Origin: GCA-2746795 sp046496595
GTDB taxonomy: Bacteria; Chloroflexota; Anaerolineae; Promineifilales; Promineifilaceae
Assembly: GCA_046496595.1 (NCBI GenBank)
Contig: JAWOGU010000077.1
Span: 1-15,486 of the forward strand
Direction of reading: 5' to 3'
Length of the DNA stretch: 15,486 nucleotides
Positions 1 to 8,595 of the stretch are shown here, in pieces. The notes under the pieces are model-generated. The model was not told where the DNA came from, did not search any database, and saw only the letters and a list, made by a program, of their open reading frames with translations. The position numbers and the translations under genes were made by a program. Position 1 is the stretch's first letter; each line of letters starts with the position of its first letter.

Positions 1-14
1 GGAGAGAACTTTCC

Positions 15-83
15 CCGTAATTCGTTAACCGTAACCCGTAATCCGTCTAGTCGGATCACGGCATCCGGATCACGGCATACGGG
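15..83 (+). repeat. Fold-back heptamer array forming the variable arm of aptamer 1
   Basis: Five consecutive 7-nt words of CCGTAAT type run from 15 to 49. After a 2-nt turn, four complementary words of CGGATCA/CGGCATA type run from 52 to 79 and end in CGGG. Visible pairing includes CCCGTA 14-19 with TACGGG 78-83, ATCCG 41-45 with CGGAT 52-56, and CCGT 36-39 with ACGG 58-61. The words match the array after gcvP (3904-3995). Confidence 0.85.
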
Positions 84-171
84 AAACGTCGCCGAAGGGG
101 CAAGCCGGTTCCAATACCGGTGAAACTCTCAGGCAAAAGGACCGCACAGACCGTATACCTCTGGAGAGAAT

Positions 172-254
172 TTAGTCCATTAGTCAGTTACCCAAATAGT
201 CAAATAGTCAGTCATGACTATGAGACTATCAGACTATCAGACCACCGGACTAAA
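172..254 (+). repeat. Fold-back octamer array forming the variable arm of aptamer 2
   Basis: Five 8-nt words of TTAGTCCA/ATAGTCAG type (172-211) face five complementary words of GACTATCA type (216-255). The base of the arm is a perfect 8-bp stem, TTTAGTCC 171-178 with GGACTAAA 247-254. The word length (8) and sequence differ from aptamer 1, so the two arms were not simply copied from each other. Confidence 0.85.
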
Positions 255-309
255 TCACCCACGGAGCAAGTTCCTGCCTGCCAGGAACGAATCTCACAGG
301 TTTAAGACA

Positions 310-359
310 GGGGGTGCAGCGCAAAGAATCTTTGCAATGCACCCCCTTTTTGTTTTTTT
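310..359 (+). terminator. Intrinsic terminator, riboswitch expression platform
   Basis: GGGGGTGCA (310-318) pairs with TGCACCCCC (338-346). A second stem GCAAAG/CTTTGC (321-326/330-335) sits above a 2x2 internal loop, and a T tract (347-351, 353-359) follows. It lies directly after aptamer 2, so it is the likely switchable terminator. Confidence 0.93.
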
Positions 360-372
360 ACCGGAAAAATCA

Positions 373-424
373 AACCACAGAGTGCACGGAGAATACAGCG
401 TTTTTCTCCACGACCTCCGCGGTT
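373..424 (+). repeat. Fold-back array of 9-nt words before gcvH
   Basis: A left arm at 373-391 (CACAGAGTG/CACGGAGAA words, 9-nt period) is roughly complementary to 406-424 (CTCCACGAC/CTCCGCGGT), with about 13 of 19 positions pairing. It lies between the riboswitch terminator and the gcvH ribosome-binding site, so it is part of the read-through leader. Confidence 0.6.
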
Positions 425-442
425 AAATTAAAGGAGACTATG

Positions 443-829
443 ATGAGCGAGATTAAAGATGGATTGTTGTACACCAAAGATGACGAATGGGTTTTGGTAG
501 AGGGCGACAGCGCCACCATCGGCGTCACCGACTACGCCCAAGACTCTTTGTCTGACATTGTTTACCTGGAACTGCCCGGCGTCGGCGACAGCTTCGACGC
601 CGGTGACGCCTTTGGCGTCGTCGAGTCCGTGAAAGCCGCCGCCGACTTGTTTATGCCGGTGAGTGGGAAAGTAACGGCCGTTAACGAAGCCCTCATCGAC
701 ACCCCCGAAGCCCTCAACTCAGCCCCCTACGATTCCTGGCTCGTCAAAATCAAAATCAGCAACACCGCCGACCTGGACAGCCTGATGGACGCCGCCGCTT
801 ATAAAGCGTACATGACAGATCGCGATTAG
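443..829 (+). CDS. gcvH: Glycine cleavage system H protein
   Basis: Lipoyl carrier of the cytoplasmic glycine cleavage complex: its lipoyl-lysine arm takes the methylamine group from GcvP and passes it to GcvT, then is reoxidised by Lpd. The 128-aa product is the usual family length. The lipoylation site is seen as ESVKAAADLFMPVSG with K64, preceded by the GVTDYAQDSLSDIVYLELP block typical of GcvH. The N-terminal YTKDDEWV replaces the common H-E-W with D-E-W. AAGGAG (431-436) is 6 nt from ATG 443 but only 3 nt from ATG 440, so 443 is preferred; 440 would add one Met. Longer in-frame starts (314) lie in the terminator and are rejected. It is the first gene after the glycine riboswitch and probably shares its transcript with gcvP. 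Confidence 0.96.
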   Translation: MSEIKDGLLYTKDDEWVLVEGDSATIGVTDYAQDSLSDIVYLELPGVGDSFDAGDAFGVVESVKAAADLFMPVSGKVTAVNEALIDTPEALNSAPYDSWLVKIKISNTADLDSLMDAAAYKAYMTDRD

Positions 830-918
830 CCGTAAGCTGTAAGCCGTAAGCTTTACCCACCACGGCTTACAGCCTACAGCTTATAGCTTACAGCCTACAG
901 CCTACAGCCCACAGCTCA
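830..918 (+). repeat. Fold-back heptamer array between gcvH and gcvP
   Basis: The array begins one base after the gcvH stop codon. About four 7-nt words of CCGTAAG/CTGTAAG type (830-857) are followed by eight complementary-type words (CGGCTTA, CAGCCTA) in unbroken 7-nt register (863-918). GCTGTAAGCC 836-845 pairs perfectly with GGCTTACAGC 864-873. There is no T tract, so it is not an obvious terminator; it could act as an mRNA processing or stability hairpin inside the operon. Confidence 0.85.
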
Positions 919-961
919 CGCATCCCACTCCCACACCTACCCTAAAAAACTGGAGAAACAC

Positions 962-3901
<2,940 letters not shown>

Positions 3902-3903
3902 TA

Positions 3904-3995
3904 TCCGTAACCCGAAGTCCGTATGCCGTTATCCGACAGATTTTCCAGAGGTGGAGCCTTCGGATTACGGCACACGGATTACCGAATACGGGTAA
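3904..3995. repeat. Fold-back heptamer array downstream of gcvP
   Basis: Five 7-nt words of TCCGTAA/TCCGTAT type (3904-3938), a 22-nt loop, then five complementary words of CGGATTA/CGGCACA type (3961-3995). The strongest pairing is 3917-3935 with 3961-3979 (16 of 19 positions). The words resemble those in riboswitch aptamer 1; TCCGTAACCCG here matches CCGTAACCCG at 29-38. Confidence 0.85.
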
Positions 3996-4005
3996 TAGTC
4001 CCAAG

Positions 4006-4023
4006 GGCGGTTCGCGAACCGCC
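4006..4023. repeat. REP-like perfect palindrome GGCGGTTCG/CGAACCGCC
   Basis: An 18-nt perfect palindrome in the convergent gcvP/ppc junction. A second copy with a 2-nt centre is at 13470-13489, also in a convergent junction. This suggests a dispersed REP-type element. Confidence 0.8.
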
Positions 4024-4031
4024 TCTACGCC

Positions 4032-4065
4032 AGAGTGGACCAATCTTCAAAGATTGGTCCACTCT
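4032..4065. repeat. Perfect 16-bp hairpin at the gcvP/ppc convergent junction
   Basis: The arm AGAGTGGACCAATCTT (4032-4047) is exactly complementary to 4050-4065, with a 2-nt centre. It lies 13 nt beyond the ppc stop codon, so it may end or stabilise both converging transcripts. There is no T tract on either side, so a canonical intrinsic terminator is not supported. Confidence 0.85.
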
Positions 4066-4078
4066 CGCCAACCCACCT

Positions 4079-6850
4079 TTAACCCGTATTCTTCAAACCC
4101 TCGGCAACCCCGTTAATTGTCAGAAAAATGGCTTGCAGGATTTGCTGCGCTTCAGCCCCATTTTGCTCAGGCAGTGCCCGCAGCCGGCGCAGCAGCGCCA
4201 CTTGCAGGAAGTTTAACGGGTCCACGTAGGGATTGCGCCGCCGGATGATGCGCTTTAAGGTTGGCGTATGATCCAATAGTTCCTGCTGGCCGGTCACCAA
4301 GAGTACCAGGCGGCTGGTCTCCTCAAACGCCGCGGCAATCTGCCCGTAAATGGATTCCCGTACCTTCTCGTCTGTCACCAGCCCGGCATACAGGCGGGCA
4401 ATGCCCATGTCGGCTTTGGCCAGGGCCAGTTGGGCGTTGTTAATGATGTGGCGGAAGAAGACCCACTCCTGGTACATCTCCTGCAGCCGGGGGATATCTT
4501 CACTGGCAGCCAGGGCCGCGCCCAGACCATACCAGCCCGGCAATACGTGCCGGCTTTGCATCCAGCTAAAGCCCCAGGGAATGGCGCGCAGACCATCCAG
4601 CGTCGCTTTACCCGCACGGCGGGAAGGCCGCGAGCCGATGCGCATCTGGCTGAGTTCGTTGATGGGCGTGGCCTGCTGCCAGTAGTCGAGCAGGTCTGGC
4701 GTTTCGTAGATGAGTTCACGGTAGGCGCGGTAGGAAACGGCCGTTAACTCGTCCATCGCCTCCCTCCATTCAGGTTTAGGCGCGGCGCGGCGCTGGTAAT
4801 ATGGCGGCGCGCTGTTCAGCAGCACGGCGTGGACCACCTGCTCCAGATGCCGCCGGGCAATCGCCGGGTGGCCGTAATTCTCGTCAATCACTTCACCCTG
4901 TTCCGTGATGGCGATACGGCCGTTTACCGATCCCGGCGGCTGCGCCAGAATGGCGCGGTTGCTGGGTCCGCCGCCGCGGGCCACCGTGCCGCCCCGCCCA
5001 TGGAATAGCGTCATTTGCACCTGGTGGCTGCGGCAGGTTTCCGCAAGCGCCTCCTGCGCCTGGTACAAATCCCAGTTCGCCGCCAGATAACCGGCGTCCT
5101 TATTGCTGTCGGAATAGCCGATCATAATGGTCTGGCGGCGGCCAACCCGCGCCAGGTGCGCGGCGTAAAGCGGATGGGTGAACAGGTCGGCCATCACCTG
5201 CGGCGCGGCGCGTAAATCCTGGCTGGTCTCAAACAAGGGCGCAAAAAACAGACTGTCGGTCTCGCTTTGCGCGTCCAGGCTCAGGCCGTGCCAACGGGCC
5301 AGCAGCAGCGGCGCCAGCAGGTCTTCCGGGCCATGCGTCATGCTGACAATGTAAGGACCAAATATCTCTGCCCCGTAAAACGGCACAGCCCGCTGCAAAA
5401 TTTGGAACAGGGTCAGGGTTTCCGTCGTTTCCGGCGACAGGTTGGACAGGCGGCTTAAATCGGGCATGGGGTCTTGCAGCAGTTGGCTGAGAACGGCGGC
5501 GCGTTCTGGTCCGGTTAAGCGGGCAAAGTCAGTCAGTAGCCCGGTTTTATGCAGCAGTTCGTCCAGAACGGCCGTGTTGTAGTCGCTGTACTGCCGCAGA
5601 TGCAGCCGGGCGACGTGCAGGCCAAACACCTGCGCCTGGTCGCGCAGGCGGGCCAGATCCGCCGCCGCCAGCGTGCCCAAACCGCTTTCGCGCAGAGAAG
5701 CGTCCATCAAATCCAACGGCTGGCGCAAATCAGCCATGCGGCGCAGGTGAAGGGGTGGATTGGCCTCACCTTTGAGCCGGGCCACCATGTCGCCGCGGGA
5801 AGCCTGCGCCAGATCGGCTTTGAGGATGGCGGCCCACAGGCGGTAGGGTTCGTGGGGATAGCGGGTCTGTAAATAAGCCACATGTTCAGAGCGATCACGG
5901 GCGGCGGAAACGGCCGTTTTCAACTCCGGGCTGATGTCGGCCAGGCGGTCAGACACACTCAACGAGCGGTCCAACTGCCGCGCCGCCGCCCGGTAGCGCT
6001 CCACCGCCAGCCCGCGATGCAGGCGCAGCGTTTCGGCCGTCACGTCCGCCGTCACGTTGGGGTTGCCGTCCCGATCCCCGCCAATCCAGGAGCCAAACGT
6101 CAAAAAGCGCTCCGGCAGCGCCAACGACGGATAATGCACAGCCAGCGCCTGCCGCATGGCCTGGTACACCGCCGGCAGCGCCTCCCACAAAGTAATGTCG
6201 AAATAATACAGGCCGGTGCGTACCTCGTCGGTCACGGCCAGTTGAGTGGTGCGGCTGTGGTCGGTCATCCACAAGGTCGTCACCTCGGCCATAATTTGCT
6301 GCTCAACCTGGCGGCGTTCGGCCGGCAGCAGGTCGCGTTCCTGTAAATCGGTGAGCGCCTTCGCCAGGCGGCGCAGCTTGGCGATAACGGTCCGGCGTTT
6401 GGCCTGGGTGGGATGCGCTGTAAACACCAGTTCAATGTGCATATTCGCCAGCAAGTCTGCCATCTCAAACTCGTCCACGCCCATCTGGCGCAGCGCCGCC
6501 ACCCCGGCGGCAACGGATTCCGGCAGCGGCCTGGGATGCGCCGCCCGTTCCCGTTCGCGCAGAACGGCCACCCGGTGCTGCTCTTCCGCCAGGTTCACCA
6601 GTTCAAAATAGATGGCAAAACTGCGCGCCACCAGGTCTGCTTCCGCCAGATCAAGCGCACTGACAATTTCGATCAGGCGTTGATCGATGGCCGGGTCTTC
6701 GTCGGCGCGGCGCGCTTTGCACAAGGCGCGGATCCGTTCTTCTAGTTCAAACAGCGGTACGCCAGCCTGCTGGCGCAGCACCTTGCCTAGAATGTCGCCC
6801 AGCAGGTGGATGTCGTTGCTCAACAGCGTTTGGGAATCATCGAGTAACAT
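4079..6850 (-). CDS. ppc: Phosphoenolpyruvate carboxylase
   Basis: Cytoplasmic anaplerotic enzyme adding bicarbonate to phosphoenolpyruvate to make oxaloacetate and phosphate. The 923-aa product is a little longer than the E. coli enzyme (883 aa) but normal for the family. Seen: catalytic-histidine motif FTAHPTQAKRRT (H146), FGSWIGGDRDGNPNVT, GYSDSNKDAGYL, FHGRGGTVARGGGP, RIGSRPSRR, AIPWGFSWMQSRHVLPGWYGLG, and the family's C-terminal Asn-Thr-Gly ending (LKNTG). Start: AAAGG (6862-6858) lies 7 nt before ATG 6850 and translation then opens with MLLDDSQ. An upstream in-frame ATG at 6961 lacks a ribosome-binding site and would add 37 unconserved residues. It lies 132 nt behind the hydrolase on the same strand and could be co-transcribed; I see no convincing promoter in that gap. 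Confidence 0.97.
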   Translation of the reverse strand: MLLDDSQTLLSNDIHLLGDILGKVLRQQAGVPLFELEERIRALCKARRADEDPAIDQRLIEIVSALDLAEADLVARSFAIYFELVNLAEEQHRVAVLRERERAAHPRPLPESVAAGVAALRQMGVDEFEMADLLANMHIELVFTAHPTQAKRRTVIAKLRRLAKALTDLQERDLLPAERRQVEQQIMAEVTTLWMTDHSRTTQLAVTDEVRTGLYYFDITLWEALPAVYQAMRQALAVHYPSLALPERFLTFGSWIGGDRDGNPNVTADVTAETLRLHRGLAVERYRAAARQLDRSLSVSDRLADISPELKTAVSAARDRSEHVAYLQTRYPHEPYRLWAAILKADLAQASRGDMVARLKGEANPPLHLRRMADLRQPLDLMDASLRESGLGTLAAADLARLRDQAQVFGLHVARLHLRQYSDYNTAVLDELLHKTGLLTDFARLTGPERAAVLSQLLQDPMPDLSRLSNLSPETTETLTLFQILQRAVPFYGAEIFGPYIVSMTHGPEDLLAPLLLARWHGLSLDAQSETDSLFFAPLFETSQDLRAAPQVMADLFTHPLYAAHLARVGRRQTIMIGYSDSNKDAGYLAANWDLYQAQEALAETCRSHQVQMTLFHGRGGTVARGGGPSNRAILAQPPGSVNGRIAITEQGEVIDENYGHPAIARRHLEQVVHAVLLNSAPPYYQRRAAPKPEWREAMDELTAVSYRAYRELIYETPDLLDYWQQATPINELSQMRIGSRPSRRAGKATLDGLRAIPWGFSWMQSRHVLPGWYGLGAALAASEDIPRLQEMYQEWVFFRHIINNAQLALAKADMGIARLYAGLVTDEKVRESIYGQIAAAFEETSRLVLLVTGQQELLDHTPTLKRIIRRRNPYVDPLNFLQVALLRRLRALPEQNGAEAQQILQAIFLTINGVAEGLKNTG

Positions 6851-6982
6851 AAGTTTGCCTTTATCTGTATGGTTTGTATTTGACGGATGTTTCAATGGAT
6901 CCAGTAAGGAACAAGAATTGAATAACTTACCGTGAGGTGTGGCGGGTGGGTTTTTACGCATCCCGCATCACGCTTCAAACTT

Positions 6983-7771
6983 TTAAATACTCAGGGTCTG
7001 TAAAGTTTTCACCGGTATGAGTTCCTCTGGCAGCGGCGAATCTGTCAACCAGGCATGAAGCATCCGGTTAAACAAGTCAGGATTTTCACCCGACCAGCCG
7101 TGGTGTACCTTTGGCGCGATCACGGCCTGGGCATTGGGGAAAATATCCAGCAAATCTTTTTGCGACTCGTGGATCAACGCCTGATCCAACTCGGCAGCCG
7201 CCAGCAAAACGGGATGCGCAAAGGTTTCCAGGCCCTTTGGTCTGGTCGAATGCATCACTTCCGCCATCATGCGCCGGAGCGATTCTTGATGAATGCCCAA
7301 TCCTGTTTCCACATAAACTTGGGCGGCGTCGGCCGGATAGCGGCGTAAATGTGCCTGCGCTTGCCAGAACAGCTTAAAGCGCATGAGCGGCAGCACGACG
7401 CGCACCATGCGCCGCAGCTTGGGCGGATAGGGATGGACTGCTGTGCAGCTCAATACCACTTTATCTACCAGATCAGGCGCTGTTTGCAGCAGGTGCAGGG
7501 CAAGATGCCCGCCCATTGACAGGCCAACAATGTGGGAACGGCCGTTTCGCCCTCGTTCTCGTATCAAGTCAGCCAACTGTTCGGCCGTGTCAATAAACGA
7601 CTGCCAGGGAATCTGGTTCGACTGCCCAAAACCGGGCAAGTCAGGCATCAGACAATGGTATTGCTCTTGAAATGCTTCTAGCTGTGGCTGCCACATCCAG
7701 CCAGCCACGTCACCGCCATGTAAAAAGAGGATCGTTTCGTGCGCAGAATTGCCTGCTTCTTGAAAATACAT
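6983..7771 (-). CDS. Alpha/beta hydrolase
   Basis: A 262-aa soluble alpha/beta-hydrolase-fold enzyme. Seen: oxyanion-hole segment FLHGG (16-20), the PDLPGFGQS strand-turn, nucleophile elbow GLSMGG with S85, a probable acid D196 in AAELD, and a catalytic histidine at H223 or H224 in HHGWSGENPD. Residues about 112-180 form the helical lid. The substrate cannot be read from the sequence; esterase, lactonase or C-C hydrolase are all possible. The gene starts one nucleotide after padR, with AAGGA (7786-7782) inside the end of padR. The two are therefore very likely translated from one message, and the hydrolase is probably under PadR control. This pairing suggests a role in handling a small, perhaps toxic or aromatic, compound, but that is inference. 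Confidence 0.9.
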   Translation of the reverse strand: MYFQEAGNSAHETILFLHGGDVAGWMWQPQLEAFQEQYHCLMPDLPGFGQSNQIPWQSFIDTAEQLADLIRERGRNGRSHIVGLSMGGHLALHLLQTAPDLVDKVVLSCTAVHPYPPKLRRMVRVVLPLMRFKLFWQAQAHLRRYPADAAQVYVETGLGIHQESLRRMMAEVMHSTRPKGLETFAHPVLLAAAELDQALIHESQKDLLDIFPNAQAVIAPKVHHGWSGENPDLFNRMLHAWLTDSPLPEELIPVKTLQTLSI

Positions 7772-7772
7772 T

Positions 7773-8354
7773 TTATAAAGTTCCTTCAGGTAAGATCGTG
7801 AAATCTTGATTTTGTAGGCGAGTCACGATGCTTTCCAGCCAGTCGATTTGCGCCTGGTGGTGCAGAATGGCTCGCTCAATCGTCAGCATCTGGAAAAAAC
7901 CGATACGCCGCTCTGCGGGATTGGTGAGCCTTTCTATTTGTTGTTGGGCGCTGTTCAAAATGGTATGCATAGCCGATAAATCCGCCTGTTCTTGCGCAAT
8001 GGCTTCGGTCAGGCAGGGCAGCAGCGCGGCATCATCTATAAAACCGCCGAAGAAGATGCGCACCAACTGCGGCTCTCGTTCACTGATGGGGGGCAGGGTG
8101 GTGGTGAGCCAGGATTGGAGTTCGGAACGGCCGTTATCCGTGATGTGATATACCTTGCGATCCGGCCTGTCCTCCTGTGGTACTAACTCCACCGACACCA
8201 TCTCAGCCTCTCCAAGTTGACTGAGCGTGCGGTAGATTTGCGCCTGATCGGCCGGCCAAAAATGCTGCACCGACCCAGCAAACGCTTTTTTTAAGTCATA
8301 TCCGCTGAGCGGTTTAATTTCTAGAAACCCAAGAATAGCATGTTTAAGTGACAT
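7773..8354 (-). CDS. PadR-family transcriptional regulator
   Basis: A 193-aa DNA-binding repressor-type protein. Residues 1-85 are the PadR winged helix: MSLKHAILGFLEIKPLSGYDLKK opening, QIYRTLSQL recognition helix region, and the wing RKVYHITDNGRSEL. Residues about 90-180 are the helical dimerisation domain (Vir_act_alpha_C type), including ERRIGFFQMLTIERAILHHQAQIDWL. The long C-terminal domain fits the AphA/PadR subfamily 1. The ATG at 8354 overlaps one arm of a perfect inverted repeat, and a near-consensus promoter sits immediately upstream, so self-repression is likely. It is the first gene of a padR-hydrolase unit and is divergent from the surface-protein gene. Confidence 0.94.
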   Translation of the reverse strand: MSLKHAILGFLEIKPLSGYDLKKAFAGSVQHFWPADQAQIYRTLSQLGEAEMVSVELVPQEDRPDRKVYHITDNGRSELQSWLTTTLPPISEREPQLVRIFFGGFIDDAALLPCLTEAIAQEQADLSAMHTILNSAQQQIERLTNPAERRIGFFQMLTIERAILHHQAQIDWLESIVTRLQNQDFTILPEGTL

Positions 8355-8390
8355 TATATGATAAATCCTATATATGTATTATCATATAAT
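8353..8390. promoter_or_regulatory. Probable PadR operator (12-bp perfect inverted repeat)
   Basis: ATTATATGATAA (8353-8364) and its exact complement TTATCATATAAT (8379-8390) flank a 14-nt AT-rich spacer. One arm covers the padR start codon and the other covers the -10 box. The layout fits autorepression; the family's operators are typically AT-rich dyads next to the padR gene. Confidence 0.8.
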
Positions 8391-8414
8391 AACGAAAGCA
8401 TACAACCTTGTCAA
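8386..8414 (-). promoter_or_regulatory. padR promoter
   Basis: On the minus strand TTGACA (8414-8409), a 17-nt spacer, then TATTAT (8391-8386). It has a perfect -35 and 5/6 of the -10 for a housekeeping sigma factor. The predicted start near 8379 gives a leader of about 25 nt, and the ribosome-binding site (AGGA, about 8369-8366) lies in the operator spacer. Confidence 0.8.
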
Positions 8415-8442
8415 GATATTGAATTAACGTAAGGGAGTGGAT

Positions 8443-8472
8443 TTGGTTCGTTCATGAGCGGTATGTTACAAT
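8443..8472 (+). promoter_or_regulatory. Candidate promoter of the surface-protein gene
   Basis: TTGGTT (8443-8448), an 18-nt spacer, and TACAAT (8467-8472) with an extended -10 TG at 8464-8465. It is divergent from, and does not overlap, the padR promoter. Two small dyads follow: CAGAGA/TCTCTG (8473-8478/8482-8487), right at the expected start site, and GCGCAAT/ATTGCGC (8488-8494/8500-8506). Confidence 0.5.
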
Positions 8473-8595
8473 CAGAGATTGTCTCTGGCGCAATGCACAA
8501 TTGCGCTATATTTTTGTCATGCGAATAGATGGACTTGTGTTCATAAAACAAACACAAAACACAAAGGGATCATGTGTTTCGTGGAGGATGAGAAA

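Larger units (their letters stand above)
1..306 (+). promoter_or_regulatory. Tandem glycine riboswitch (two aptamers) upstream of gcvH
   Basis: Glycine-sensing leader RNA. Aptamer 1 starts at the window edge with GGAGAG (1-6), carries the conserved GCCGAAGGGGCAA block (91-103), a CCGGT/ACCGG stem (105-109/116-120) and CTCTCAGGCAAAAGGAC (126-142); GAGAG 2-6 can pair with CTCTC 126-130. The linker CTCTGGAGAG (159-168) leads into aptamer 2, which has the diverged block CACCCACGGAGCAA (256-269), a 7-bp stem 270-276/282-288 and ATCTCACAGG...AGACAG (291-310). These match the family consensus as I remember it. In both aptamers the variable arm between GGAGAG and the conserved block is long and built of short repeated words (15-83 with 7-nt words; 172-254 with 8-nt words). 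A terminator hairpin follows at once, so glycine binding probably permits read-through into gcvH-gcvP, as in other gcv riboswitches. The promoter lies left of the window. Confidence 0.93.

Noticed and set aside
15..254. CRISPR array
   Set aside because: Repeats are 7-8 nt, contiguous, degenerate and fold back on themselves; there are no unique spacers and no cas genes.
120..426. Small open frames inside the leader (120-305, 214-426)
   Set aside because: They lie in the riboswitch aptamers; repeat words create the open frames and no start signal is present.
314..442. N-terminal extension of GcvH from an ATG at 314
   Set aside because: It would be translated through the terminator hairpin and the 9-nt-word fold-back, and has no ribosome-binding site; AAGGAG before 443 and the family length fit the short form.
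830..918. Intrinsic terminator between gcvH and gcvP
   Set aside because: The stem is long but lacks a T tract, and a terminator here would cut gcvP off from the riboswitch.
6851..6961. 37-residue N-terminal extension of Ppc
   Set aside because: No ribosome-binding site at 6961, unconserved composition, and a good AAAGG lies before 6850.
6851..6982. Own promoter for ppc (TTGAAA near 6893)
   Set aside because: No acceptable -10 at 16-18 nt; cannot be separated from noise.
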